64,000 nt of DNA from a virus. This document shows, in pieces, positions 50,092 to 58,778 of the stretch (its first letter is position 1; every line of letters begins with the position of its first letter). The notes under the pieces were generated by a model. That model saw nothing but the letters and a program-made list of their open reading frames with translations. It ran no database searches and was not told where the DNA came from. The position numbers were made by a program, and so were the translations under genes. Location of the stretch: positions 116,839-180,838 of IMG/VR virus record IMGVR_UViG_3300024999_000034; one strand, given 5' to 3'.

Positions 50092-50190
50092 ATGACCCAA
50101 TAACAAATTATTAAAATATGGGAATACGCTATGTATTGGCATATATCATTTTCTGAAGCAGAAAGATTATTCAAAGAAGGTAGAGTTTAA
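50092..50190 (+). pseudogene. Small gene interrupted by an in-frame TAA
   Basis: ATG 50092 has an excellent ribosome binding site (GGAAGGAGG), but codon 4 is TAA (50101-50103); a CAA there would give MTQQQIIKIWEYAMYWHI... to 50190 (32 residues). Neighbours use TAA as stop, so recoding is unlikely. The downstream ATG 50131 has no ribosome binding site. Confidence 0.5.
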
Positions 50191-50232
50191 ATCCAATCAA
50201 AGATGAGATTGCACAGAAAGTAGGAAATAAAA

Positions 50233-50466
50233 TTGAGAAATAAATTAATTATAGAAAAATATAAGCAATTAATTGATTCACTTAAATATAAACATAAATG
50301 TATTGTAGAAACTATTGAACAATTAAATGATGATAAATTAAATCTAGAAACTGAATTAATCAATAATCTTATTTGCCCCATTTGTTATTCAATATTAAAA
50401 TTAAAAAAACGCAAAGAATATATTTATTGTAATTGTGTGAATTGTTTGTACGATACATACAAGTAA
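50233..50466 (+). CDS. Small zinc-ribbon protein with coiled coil
   Basis: 77 residues from TTG 50233. A 45-residue Leu/Glu/Lys coiled coil is followed by CPIC and CNCVNC, a zinc ribbon. Confidence 0.65.
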   Translation: MRNKLIIEKYKQLIDSLKYKHKCIVETIEQLNDDKLNLETELINNLICPICYSILKLKKRKEYIYCNCVNCLYDTYK

Positions 50467-50575
50467 AACTACTATACAATTAAATGGTGTTAAAATTATA
50501 ATTATTCAAAGAATTTTAATTATAATATCTTCTATGGTCAAAATATATCACCTCTTTGCATTTTAAATAAAAAAG

Positions 50576-50608
50576 TACCTCTTAGTCAGGTAATCTTTCT
50601 AAGAGGTA
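50576..50608 (-). terminator. Intrinsic terminator oriented on the - strand
   Basis: TACCTCTTAG (50576-50585) pairs perfectly with CTAAGAGGTA (50599-50608), loop 13 bases. On the - strand the stem is followed by CTTTTTTATTT, a proper U tract; on the + strand there is none. It lies in a 229-base gap (50467-50695) with no + strand gene. Confidence 0.6.
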
Positions 50609-50695
50609 AATGTGTGTAGGACAAGAATGAAATTTAGTACGAGATTATCATATCCAAGTTATGAATAATTATACAAAAGAAAGAAGGAAAGTTAA

Positions 50696-50905
50696 ATGAA
50701 ATGTATAAAAGAGAATTGTAGAATGCCTTATATGTCAGGTAATACTGGATTTTGTCATGAACTTGAAACATTTATTTTTGGTGAAAATCCTGAATGCCCT
50801 TTGCCGAATAAGATTATAGAACTAGAAAAGAAACTAAGAGAATATAACTGTATTTTAGATAAAGTAATTGTTTATCATGCTAAAAATAAAGATGAATTAG
50901 TATGA
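50696..50905 (+). CDS. Small Cys-containing protein
   Basis: 69 residues behind AGAAGGAAAG. Several Cys residues (CIKENC, C, C) precede a helical C-terminus. It overlaps the next gene by 4 bases. Confidence 0.6.
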   Translation: MKCIKENCRMPYMSGNTGFCHELETFIFGENPECPLPNKIIELEKKLREYNCILDKVIVYHAKNKDELV

Positions 50906-51072
50906 TAAAATTAAATCCTAACTCTTGGCAAGATGCTGAATATTGGTTTGAAGATGAGGAAGAAGTATTTGAGTTTATGAGAAAGAATGAAGATATGATT
51001 GTGAAATATTCTTTGGAAAATAGAATGAATTTTAGAGATGGGATTCTGTATTTGTTTAAAATTAGGGAGTGA
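50902..51072 (+). CDS. Small acidic protein
   Basis: 56 residues; Glu/Asp/Phe-rich (FEDEEEVFEF). Start overlaps the preceding stop. Confidence 0.6.
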   Translation: MIKLNPNSWQDAEYWFEDEEEVFEFMRKNEDMIVKYSLENRMNFRDGILYLFKIRE

Positions 51073-51105
51073 TTAAAATGATGAAAATTGAAAGGAAGAT
51101 AATCA

Positions 51106-51333
51106 ATGAATTATATAAGCATCACAGCACTCATAAAAGATGGTGGAGATAAACAATTACAAATTACATCTGAAATGCTCGGAGAATTATCATTATCAAT
51201 CAAGAAAAATGGATCTGAAGTTGTGCAATTAAAAGATAAATCAATCATTGTTGTTGGAATATTGATTACTGGTAAAGATATGGGTGAGAGGATTATAATT
51301 TGTGGAGATTATAAGGAGAAAGGAAATAAATAA
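51106..51333 (+). CDS. Hypothetical protein
   Basis: 75 residues behind GAAAGGAAG. Mostly beta. Function unknown. Confidence 0.65.
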   Translation: MNYISITALIKDGGDKQLQITSEMLGELSLSIKKNGSEVVQLKDKSIIVVGILITGKDMGERIIICGDYKEKGNK

Positions 51334-51334
51334 T

Positions 51335-51532
51335 ATGAGTAAACCATTAATTGAATTAATAACTAATGAATCTGCAGATTGGGAAGTATTACAAGTAAAT
51401 TTAGGAGAAGATTTTAAATGTGAAGGTCATTCAATTTCTAATCATGGATGGGTTGGTTTATTAGAAGTATTAGGATTTGAGGTAGTGAAAAAAGAAATTT
51501 CTGATGAAGATATGGAAAATGAGAGATATTAA
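51335..51532 (+). CDS. Small hypothetical protein
   Basis: 65 residues from ATG 51335, directly after the preceding stop and behind AAGGAGAAAGG. Acidic C-terminus. Function unknown. Confidence 0.65.
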   Translation: MSKPLIELITNESADWEVLQVNLGEDFKCEGHSISNHGWVGLLEVLGFEVVKKEISDEDMENERY

Positions 51533-51553
51533 TGTAGAAGGGATTGATAATAA

Positions 51554-51799
51554 ATGATAAAAATTGAAGAATTTGAAACAAATAGAGTTTATAGACACTA
51601 TAAAGGCAACTACTATTATGTGATGGACATTGCAGAGCATACAGAAACAAATGAACTTATGGTTGTATATCATGCTTTATATAGTGATTATGAGTGTTAT
51701 GTTAGACCATTTGATATGTTTGTAGGAGAACTAGATGATGTGAGTAAATTATTATATAAACAAGAATATAGATTTGTACCTGTAGATATGGTCAAATAA
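51554..51799 (+). CDS. Hypothetical protein
   Basis: 81 residues. The RVYRHYKGNYYYVMDIAEHTET start and HALY motif match the DUF1653-like beta barrel that recognises modified nucleic acid in some proteins; tentative. Confidence 0.65.
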   Translation: MIKIEEFETNRVYRHYKGNYYYVMDIAEHTETNELMVVYHALYSDYECYVRPFDMFVGELDDVSKLLYKQEYRFVPVDMVK

Positions 51800-51833
51800 A
51801 TGAGAAGATTGAAAGGAAGGAGTAAGATATATT

Positions 51834-52043
51834 ATGAGTAAGTACCTAGAAAAAGTAAATAAATTTGTGTTTCAAATAAAAGATAATGTAGAAAGAACTG
51901 GATTTGCTACACCTTATACAGTTAATCAATTATTAACTTTGTATTTGGATAATGTCCAATATTCAATTGAATTAGAAAAGAAATTAGAATATGCTTTAAA
52001 GACGAAAGGGAAATATTTAGAAATTAATAAAATTGTAAACTAG
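51834..52043 (+). CDS. Small helical protein
   Basis: 69 residues behind AAGGAAGGAG; helical throughout. No family recognised. Confidence 0.65.
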   Translation: MSKYLEKVNKFVFQIKDNVERTGFATPYTVNQLLTLYLDNVQYSIELEKKLEYALKTKGKYLEINKIVN

Positions 52044-52090
52044 AATAAGTTTGTGAGTTTATGGGATTTTAAGAAAGGAGAAAATTAATT

Positions 52091-52339
52091 ATGGAAATTC
52101 CTGAAATAGTTAAGAAATTAATAGGTAGTATAGAACCAAGAGGAGATAGCCAAATTGATCAAAAGCGTTATGAAAATCTTATAGAACATGTATATCTTAT
52201 CAGTGATTTAATTGAAAGTCTTATATTTGTTTCAAGATACAAAGACTCTTATGAAACAAGTGTTAAAAAATTAGGAGTAAGAGCTTACAATGAATTATTA
52301 GAAATAAGGGATTGTATTAATGGTCAAATAGAGGATTAA
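52091..52339 (+). CDS. Small helical protein
   Basis: 82 residues behind GAAAGGAG, rich in Leu/Ile/Glu. No family recognised. Confidence 0.65.
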   Translation: MEIPEIVKKLIGSIEPRGDSQIDQKRYENLIEHVYLISDLIESLIFVSRYKDSYETSVKKLGVRAYNELLEIRDCINGQIED

Positions 52340-52363
52340 AGAAAGAAAGAGGTAATTAAAACA

Positions 52364-52582
52364 ATGAATAAAATGAGCGAAGCAATTCAAGAAAATTTAA
52401 ACGATGACAAAGGATATCAAGTATTTAGTAATCTTATGGATGTAATATTTGAATTAGCAGATGAATTATATGATAAAGTGGATAACGAAGAAGGATTAAC
52501 TGAAATTGAGTTTAAATTTCTTGACGCATTTGATGAATATATTGAGAATATGATTGACGATGAAGAGGATAGTGAGGAGTAG
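52364..52582 (+). CDS. Small acidic protein
   Basis: 72 residues, net charge strongly negative with a DDEEDSEE tail; possibly a DNA mimic. AAAGAGG precedes the start. Confidence 0.65.
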   Translation: MNKMSEAIQENLNDDKGYQVFSNLMDVIFELADELYDKVDNEEGLTEIEFKFLDAFDEYIENMIDDEEDSEE

Positions 52583-52612
52583 AATTAGTCTTATAAATTA
52601 TAAAATAAATAT

Positions 52613-52642
52613 TTGACAATATGGATTTATTTAGTGTATAAT
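52613..52642 (+). promoter_or_regulatory. Promoter of the ligase-macrodomain-PARP operon inside an inverted repeat
   Basis: TTGACA (52613-52618), an 18-base spacer and TATAAT (52637-52642). AATATGGATT (52618-52627) and AATCCATATT (52662-52671) form a perfect 10-bp inverted repeat around the -10 box and likely start site, a good candidate operator. Confidence 0.75.
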
Positions 52643-52695
52643 GTTAATAGAGATGTAAATGAATCCATATTATTTTAAGAAAGAAGGAATTTGAA

Positions 52696-53964
52696 ATGGA
52701 AAAAGTATTAGCAATCGTAGAACAACTCCAGGAAACATCCGGTAGGAATGATAAAGAGGCAATCTTGAAACAAAATGAGAACAATAAATTGTTTAAAAAG
52801 GTCATGCATTTCATTTACAATCCTTACATACTCACAGGAATTTCAAAAAAGAAAATCAGTAAAAAATTGAAACTTCCAAAAGAACCATCTACATTATCAA
52901 TTATTGAAGTTATGGATTATTTACAATCACACAATTCTGGTAGAGATGAAGATATTATTTTTGTCCAACATTTTATTCAATCACAGCCCGAATCACTAAG
53001 AGACTTCTATGCCAAAATCGTTTCTAAGGATCTCAGCATAGGTTTAACGGACGGAACATTGAATAAGGTATATGGAGACTTCATTCCTGTTTTCGATGTC
53101 ATGTTGGCTAAGAAATTTGAAGAACATAATCATAAAATTAAAGGTGATTATATCATCACTGAGAAACTAGATGGCAACCGTTGTGTAGTCATTAAAGACA
53201 ATAGTATTGTAAAATCATTCACCAGACAAGGAAAACAATATGAAGGTCTTGAAGAAATTGAATCCGATATTGCCAATCTTCCATTTGATAATATTGTGTT
53301 TGACGGAGAATTAATTGCAGATATTCAAGGAAGTACAATTGAAGTCTATGCAGAAACGACTAGTAAGGCTAGAAGTAAAGGAGCAAATAAGACAGGATTA
53401 ATATTCCATATTTTTGATATGTTAAAACTGAAAGATTTTCAAAGTGGTAAATCACAAGATAATTGTATTAAGCGTAAAAGTTACTTATCTAGTATTTTTA
53501 AGAATAATAAATTGCCACATTGTAAAGAAGTTAAGCCTTTATATATTGGGAGTGATTTATCAGAAGTTGAAAAATGGATGATTCATGCAAGTGAACAGTC
53601 TTGGGAAGGTTTAATGGTTAATATGGATAAACCTTATATTTGCAAAAGAAGTGATTCTATCCTTAAAGTGAAAGTTATGTCAACGTGTGATGTAAAAGTA
53701 ATTGGATTTGAGAACGGAACTGGTAAGTATGAAGGTAAATTAGGAGCAATGATTATAGATTACAAAGGATTTAGCTGTGGAGTGGGATCTGGTTTTACAG
53801 ATGCGGATAGGGAATATATTTGGAATAATCAAAATGAGTACCTTGGAAAAATCGTTGAAGTTCAATACTTTGAAGAATCTAAGAATGCTCAAGGTGGAAT
53901 TAGTTTAAGATTTCCTGTATTTAAGAAATTGAGAACTGATAAAACTGAACCAAGTTTTTATTAA
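52696..53964 (+). CDS. ATP-dependent DNA ligase
   Basis: 422 residues. An N-terminal helical region of about 125 residues resembles that of T4-type ligases (AKIVSKDLSIGLTDGTLNKVYG). The adenylylation domain has the motif TEKLDGNR with nucleophile Lys157, then FTRQGK, FDGELIA (motif III), IFDM, WEGLMVN (motif IV) and LKVKVM (motif V). A C-terminal OB domain follows (GSGFTDADRE, VEVQYFEES). It seals DNA nicks. First gene of a three-gene operon with the macrodomain and PARP genes. Confidence 0.93.
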   Translation: MEKVLAIVEQLQETSGRNDKEAILKQNENNKLFKKVMHFIYNPYILTGISKKKISKKLKLPKEPSTLSIIEVMDYLQSHNSGRDEDIIFVQHFIQSQPESLRDFYAKIVSKDLSIGLTDGTLNKVYGDFIPVFDVMLAKKFEEHNHKIKGDYIITEKLDGNRCVVIKDNSIVKSFTRQGKQYEGLEEIESDIANLPFDNIVFDGELIADIQGSTIEVYAETTSKARSKGANKTGLIFHIFDMLKLKDFQSGKSQDNCIKRKSYLSSIFKNNKLPHCKEVKPLYIGSDLSEVEKWMIHASEQSWEGLMVNMDKPYICKRSDSILKVKVMSTCDVKVIGFENGTGKYEGKLGAMIIDYKGFSCGVGSGFTDADREYIWNNQNEYLGKIVEVQYFEESKNAQGGISLRFPVFKKLRTDKTEPSFY

Positions 53965-53984
53965 AATTAAAGGGGGGAAATATT

Positions 53985-54443
53985 TTGATTAAAATTGTAG
54001 ATGGAGATATTTTACAAGCATCTGAAAATATAATAGCACACCAAGTTAATTGCATGTCTGTAATGGGTGGAGGAATTGCAAAACAAATTAAAGATAAATA
54101 CCCTAAAGTTTTTAAAGATTATAAAATATATCTTTCTAATAGCGTATTCCCAATTATGGTTTTGGGACAATGCCATTTTGTCAAAGTAGACAACAATAAA
54201 TATGTGGCAAACTTATTTGGACAATATAACTATGGAACAAGTAAACAACAAACAGATTATAAAGCGTTAGAAGAAGCATTATTTACACTCAAAATTAACG
54301 CAAAAGATCATTATTTATCTGTTGCGTTACCTGTAAATCTAGGATGTGGTTTAGCAGGAGGCAATTGGGAAGTAGTTTATAAAATGATTGAAGACGTTTT
54401 TCACGATTATGATGTAACTTTATATAGATGGGAGGTGAAATAA
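53985..54443 (+). CDS. Macrodomain protein (ADP-ribose binding or hydrolysing)
   Basis: 152 residues from TTG 53985 behind a GGGGGG-containing site. Motifs: GDILQ, the HQVNCMSVMGGGIAKQIKDKYP loop, and LPVNLGCGLAGGNW near the C-terminus. This is the plan of TARG1/Poa1p/DarG-like macrodomains, which remove ADP-ribose from proteins or DNA. Ending one base into the PARP gene, it probably reverses or limits that enzyme's product. Confidence 0.88.
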   Translation: MIKIVDGDILQASENIIAHQVNCMSVMGGGIAKQIKDKYPKVFKDYKIYLSNSVFPIMVLGQCHFVKVDNNKYVANLFGQYNYGTSKQQTDYKALEEALFTLKINAKDHYLSVALPVNLGCGLAGGNWEVVYKMIEDVFHDYDVTLYRWEVK

Positions 54444-55672
54444 TGAGTGATATAAATCCATTATATCTTGTAAAAGTTGAACCAGGAGCAAATAATAATA
54501 AATATTATCGCATGATTCCAAATGGTGGGATATTTGATGTACAATATGGCAGAATTGGTACTAGTGGTTATCAAACTGCTTCATATCCTATGGGAAGATG
54601 GGATTCTACTTTAAAAAGTAAGTTGAAAAAGGGATATGTAGATCAGAGTAGGTTAGTTGCAGAAACAATCACAAAAGAAAAGAAGATCAAAGAATATTTA
54701 GATATTCAGAATCAAGTAATTGCATCTATTGTATCAAGACTTCAATCTATGGCACGACAAGCTATTGCAGATAACTATACAATTTCTTCTAATAACGTAA
54801 CTCAAGTTATGATTGATGAAGCACAATTAACATTGAATAATTTAATTAGTGCAGATAATCTTGATTTATTTAATAAAATTCTTGTAGAATTGTTTAAGAT
54901 TATTCCAAGAAAAATGAAAAAGGTTAAAGATAATCTTGCAACAAAAGTAGAAGATTTTGGTGAAATTATTCAAAAGGAACAAGATTTGCTCGATGTAATG
55001 AGAGGGCAGGTATCTACTAAATCAATCGAAGATTCTCAAGAAGAAATAGAACCTGAAGCAAAAAATAATCAAACAATATTAGATGCTATGGGTTTAAGAT
55101 TTGAAGAAATCACTCAAGAAGAAAAGGAGATGATTAAGAAAGAACTTGGAGAAATTAGTGATAAATTCTATTCTGCTTGGAAAGTTATTAATGTTAAGAC
55201 GCAGGAAAAGTATGATAAATTTATTGAAGAAAATAATATTAAAAATGTTAAATTGTTGTGGCACGGAAGTAAATCAGAGAATTTCTGGAATATAATCAAC
55301 ACTGGTTTAGTTTTACGTCCTAACGCAGTAATAACAGGTAAATTATACGGACACGGCATATACTTTGCACCAAGGGCTATGAAAAGTTTAGGTTATACGT
55401 CTTTATCTGGTTCATATTGGGCGAAAGGAAATTCAAAATCAGCATTTATGGCACTAAACAATGTAGCGTATGGAAAACCATATGATGTATATGATTTTAA
55501 TAGTAAATATTATGATTTGAATCATGATAATCTACAAAAGATGCGTCTAGGTGCTAATTCTTTACATGCACATGCTGGAGCTAGTTTAGGTCATACAAAT
55601 CTTAAAAATGATGAGATTGTTGTTTATCGTGAAGATCAATGCACAATAAAATATTTAGTAGAATTGAGATGA
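54443..55672 (+). CDS. WGR-domain PARP (ADP-ribosyltransferase)
   Basis: 409 residues from ATG 54443 behind GGAGGTGA. An N-terminal WGR domain has YGRIGTSGYQ followed by a K-rich strand (about 5-70). A helical region (about 90-245) corresponds to the PARP regulatory domain. The catalytic domain has the H-Y-E triad: WHGS with His274, GIYFA with Tyr307, stacking Tyr318 (SLGY) and Glu391 in NDEIVVY. The triad is that of polymer-forming PARPs. WGR domains sense broken DNA ends, which fits the ligase in the same operon. Phage-encoded PARPs are rare. Confidence 0.9.
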   Translation: MSDINPLYLVKVEPGANNNKYYRMIPNGGIFDVQYGRIGTSGYQTASYPMGRWDSTLKSKLKKGYVDQSRLVAETITKEKKIKEYLDIQNQVIASIVSRLQSMARQAIADNYTISSNNVTQVMIDEAQLTLNNLISADNLDLFNKILVELFKIIPRKMKKVKDNLATKVEDFGEIIQKEQDLLDVMRGQVSTKSIEDSQEEIEPEAKNNQTILDAMGLRFEEITQEEKEMIKKELGEISDKFYSAWKVINVKTQEKYDKFIEENNIKNVKLLWHGSKSENFWNIINTGLVLRPNAVITGKLYGHGIYFAPRAMKSLGYTSLSGSYWAKGNSKSAFMALNNVAYGKPYDVYDFNSKYYDLNHDNLQKMRLGANSLHAHAGASLGHTNLKNDEIVVYREDQCTIKYLVELR

Positions 55673-55675
55673 TAT

Positions 55676-56365
55676 ATTATAGTAGTTAAGGCCAATGAAA
55701 GATATAGCAAATTAGTAACTCAAAAGATAGTAGGAAAAACAAAGCATAGACAAAATATATGGGAATGCATATGTGACTGTACTGGTGTGATTAACGTATC
55801 ATCTGCAAGTTTAACTACAGGTAATACAAAATCGTGTGGTTGTCTTCTTGCTGAATCATTAAGAAAAATGGGAGAAGCATCTAGAAAATTAAATGAATAT
55901 GACCTTTCGGGAGAATATGGTATAGGTTATACTACAAAGGGTGAGGAATTCTATTTTGATTTAGAAGATTACGATAAAATTAAAGGTTATACTTGGTCAT
56001 ACAATGAAGATGGGTATTTAATAACTTCTCCGTTTGGGAAAATTATCAGAATGCATATGTTGATCATGGATTCTACGGGCGAAAATGATGTTGATCATAG
56101 AAACCATATTACACATGATAATAGAAAATTTAATTTGAGGGTTTGCGAACATTTCAAAAACATCATACATAGTAAAACTTATTCAAATAATACTTCAGGT
56201 AGGAAGGGAGTGTATTGGGACAAAAGTCGTAATAAATGGATGGCACTACTAACTCATAACAAGAAAACTAAACATCTTGGAAGATTTGATAATTTTGAAG
56301 ATGCTGTTCGTGCCAGAGAAATTGCAGAAGAAAAATATCATGGTGAATTTCATTGTGACCTATAA
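55676..56365 (+). CDS. HNH endonuclease with AP2 domain
   Basis: Open from just after the PARP stop. The region from about 55676 encodes the RYSKLVTQKIVGK...WECICDC N-terminus usual for these proteins, but no standard start codon is present there; the first conventional one, GTG 55787, would cut it off. Further on, a CGCL motif closes an N-terminal zinc site, and the HNH core reads DVDHRNHITHDNR with NLRVCEH, followed by an AP2 DNA-binding domain (KGVYWDKSRNKWMA). A mobile endonuclease, perhaps using ATT 55676 or missing its start. Confidence 0.7.
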   Translation: MIVVKANERYSKLVTQKIVGKTKHRQNIWECICDCTGVINVSSASLTTGNTKSCGCLLAESLRKMGEASRKLNEYDLSGEYGIGYTTKGEEFYFDLEDYDKIKGYTWSYNEDGYLITSPFGKIIRMHMLIMDSTGENDVDHRNHITHDNRKFNLRVCEHFKNIIHSKTYSNNTSGRKGVYWDKSRNKWMALLTHNKKTKHLGRFDNFEDAVRAREIAEEKYHGEFHCDL

Positions 56366-56394
56366 AAATAAAATTATGAAGGAGTTTTGATAAA

Positions 56395-56697
56395 ATGAGT
56401 AATCAAGATGCGAAAATTAAGGAAATTACATATCATGGGACTAAACAATATTTTACGGAGGTTGACGCTAGAACAAAAGATGTTATCAAAGATAGTTCTT
56501 TTAGAACTTCAGCGAAACATGAAAAGGTTATTCAGAATAATAATGCCACAATTGTAATTCTTGAAGATGGGTCAAAAGGAGTATCAAAATGTTTACCCAT
56601 TGACACATATAATGAGACAAAAGGAATTAAGATTGCCTATATAAGAGCAAAAATAAAATCATTGAATAAAGAGTTAAAAGAATTAATAAAACTCTAG
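56395..56697 (+). CDS. Hypothetical protein
   Basis: 100 residues behind GAAGGAG. Basic, with a Leu/Lys C-terminal helix. Followed by a stem-loop (56706-56757). Confidence 0.65.
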   Translation: MSNQDAKIKEITYHGTKQYFTEVDARTKDVIKDSSFRTSAKHEKVIQNNNATIVILEDGSKGVSKCLPIDTYNETKGIKIAYIRAKIKSLNKELKELIKL

Positions 56698-56705
56698 AAT
56701 TTATA

Positions 56706-56757
56706 AAAGTCCAATTTCAAGAATCAAGCTATAGGCGAGTTTGCGAGGTTGGACTTT
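56706..56757 (+). terminator. Stem-loop, probable terminator
   Basis: AAAGTCCAA (56706-56714) pairs with TTGGACTTT (56749-56757), closing a 34-base loop with inner structure; CCTT follows. Confidence 0.5.
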
Positions 56758-56791
56758 CCTTCGAAATACCAATTTGATAGGAGGATTAAAA

Positions 56792-56971
56792 ATGGATTTA
56801 GATATTGAATATTCACAAGAAGAAAAACAAGAATTATTTGAAAAATTTCTAAATGCTTCTTTTGAACTCAAAGCAGAAATAATCTCTAAGTTATTTGATG
56901 ATCAAGCATATTTAACTGATAAAGAAGAAGAATTTATATTTGCTTTAAAGAAATGGCATCAAAGTATTTAA
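56792..56971 (+). CDS. Small helical acidic protein
   Basis: 59 residues from ATG 56792 behind TAGGAGG. Glu/Phe/Lys-rich helices. Function unknown. Confidence 0.65.
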   Translation: MDLDIEYSQEEKQELFEKFLNASFELKAEIISKLFDDQAYLTDKEEEFIFALKKWHQSI

Positions 56972-56996
56972 ATAAAATTAGGAGGATGATAAAATA

Positions 56997-57248
56997 ATGA
57001 CAATGACAAAAACAGATATTTTACTTTATGGGGCATTACTTGAAAGCGATATGTATGTTGATGGATATGGATCAACTGATGAAGATACAGAATTATTACA
57101 AAAAGCCTTAAAGAAAACATATGGTATTGCAGAGGGAGCTTCAAGAGATGTTTTAGAAAAAGCAGAAGAACAAATGAAAAGTGATTTAATGAATCTAGTT
57201 ATAGAATTTAGAAGTAAGATGGCAGAATATTTAGAAATGGAGGAGTAA
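56997..57248 (+). CDS. Hypothetical protein
   Basis: 83 residues behind AGGAGG, helical. Six bases precede the next start. Confidence 0.65.
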   Translation: MTMTKTDILLYGALLESDMYVDGYGSTDEDTELLQKALKKTYGIAEGASRDVLEKAEEQMKSDLMNLVIEFRSKMAEYLEMEE

Positions 57249-57254
57249 TATAAT

Positions 57255-57551
57255 ATGAAAAATAAACTTATAAAACTCCAACAACTTTATAAAAAAATAA
57301 TGGAATTGCAATATGAAATTAACGGTGAATTTCATGACAAACCAATATCCATTAGTCAAGAAATAAATGGTAGTTGGAAAAATGATGGATTTAATTTAAG
57401 AATTAATAGAATAGATATAAGAACTGATGATTTTGGCGTTTCTTTTGATGTTATTGACAATGGAGAAGAAATTGAATGTATAGATGGAATTGGAATTGAT
57501 CAATTTATAAAATATGGTGAATTGACAAACCCTGAAAACCGCACTACATAA
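57255..57551 (+). CDS. Hypothetical protein
   Basis: 98 residues behind GGAGGAG. A helical start is followed by beta strands. No family recognised. Confidence 0.65.
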   Translation: MKNKLIKLQQLYKKIMELQYEINGEFHDKPISISQEINGSWKNDGFNLRINRIDIRTDDFGVSFDVIDNGEEIECIDGIGIDQFIKYGELTNPENRTT

Positions 57552-57612
57552 GGGTTTCTAAAATCACAATATCCATTGAAAGGATTAATTTAATGGAGAG
57601 GAGGTTAATTAT

Positions 57613-57837
57613 TTGAATGAAGAACTTCTAGCAATTATTTTTTCAACGTGGATTTTTACATCCTTCTTTTGTTGGCTTTTTAATCTTAAATGGATATTTG
57701 AACCAAAATATTATACAGTTGGACATATTCTTTTTGCTGTAGGAACATTGCCTTTTTCTTTAATGGGGATTTGTGTTTACTTATTAATGAAATTATTTCA
57801 ATTAATTGGTTATATATGTAAAATAAAAATTAACTAG
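57613..57837 (+). CDS. Small membrane protein
   Basis: 74 residues from TTG 57613 behind GAGGAGG. Two transmembrane segments (about 6-24 and 35-58), short basic tail. Confidence 0.65.
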   Translation: MNEELLAIIFSTWIFTSFFCWLFNLKWIFEPKYYTVGHILFAVGTLPFSLMGICVYLLMKLFQLIGYICKIKIN

Positions 57838-57884
57838 CTTAAAATTTAACTTTTAATTGTTTAGAAGAAAGGAATTGATTTAAA

Positions 57885-58301
57885 TTGAGTAACGTAGAAG
57901 ATATTAAAGAAAGAATATGTAGCGCATTAGATTTACTTAATAGAGAGACAGCATTGCAAATAATTAGCGAGATATTAGATGATTATAGTTTGTATACTGC
58001 TAGTAAAATTGTTAAAAGTGATAAAGATGTTGATTTGAATAAATTATTATTTGAAGAAAGTTTTTATTCAGAGGGCAATGAAGAAGCAGGTTTTATTAAA
58101 TTAACAACACTTCTTAATGCTGTTGAAGAAGTAGTAAATTGTGACGATTACATAGATGGGGATATTACATTTGAATATTTTGTTAGGCCAGAAACAGACG
58201 AAGAAAATGAAGAGAATGGTCATCCAACAGGGGTAGAATGGTGGACTCAGAATGAAAATGTAAATATAAATGATTTATATATTCAGTTTAAAGGGAATTA
58301 A
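57885..58301 (+). CDS. Acidic hypothetical protein
   Basis: 138 residues from TTG 57885 behind GAAAGGAA. Helical N-terminus, very acidic C-terminal half. Function unknown. Confidence 0.7.
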   Translation: MSNVEDIKERICSALDLLNRETALQIISEILDDYSLYTASKIVKSDKDVDLNKLLFEESFYSEGNEEAGFIKLTTLLNAVEEVVNCDDYIDGDITFEYFVRPETDEENEENGHPTGVEWWTQNENVNINDLYIQFKGN

Positions 58302-58340
58302 TTTCCCAGAAAATTATGGATTGATAGGATAGGAGGTAAA

Positions 58341-58778
58341 ATGTATAAGATAGTTATAGTAGGTATATCAAATAAGTCAAATTGCAAACCTTTAGACGAT
58401 ACAACAAATACAGGTAAAATCATTACTAAAATAACAAATAACTTTCCTGAGATTGAATTTTATAAAACTAACCTTGTAAACTTTGCTCCACTAAATGAAT
58501 TAGGTAAATTGCGTTATCCAACTAAGCAAGAAGTTAAAGATAATATGCCAAATTTATTAAACGATATTAAGAATTGTAATGCAGTAATTTGTTTAGGAAA
58601 TAAAGTATCCAAGTATTTAAATGGAAAAGTAGAAAACATAATTAGTATTAAACATCCTTCTTATATATGGATTTATAAACGAAAAGAGTTAGATGGTTAT
58701 ATAGATGAAGTAGTTAATATGATTATGCAATTAAAAGGAGAAAAATATGAAATGTTCAATACTTGGATGTCAAAATGA
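58341..58778 (+). CDS. Uracil-DNA-glycosylase-superfamily-like protein
   Basis: 145 residues behind TAGGAGG. The N-terminal IVIVGISNKSN loop, the TNLVNFAPLNELGKLRYPTKQE segment, ICLGNKVSKYL and the late KHPSYIW motif follow the pattern of phage and bacterial UDG-fold proteins. The expected chemistry is removal of damaged or modified bases, but catalytic residues are not certain. The last 32 bases overlap the next gene. Confidence 0.65.
   Translation: MYKIVIVGISNKSNCKPLDDTTNTGKIITKITNNFPEIEFYKTNLVNFAPLNELGKLRYPTKQEVKDNMPNLLNDIKNCNAVICLGNKVSKYLNGKVENIISIKHPSYIWIYKRKELDGYIDEVVNMIMQLKGEKYEMFNTWMSK

Noticed and set aside
50092-50190. TAA recoded as glutamine
   Set aside because: TAA ends most genes in the window, so general recoding is excluded.
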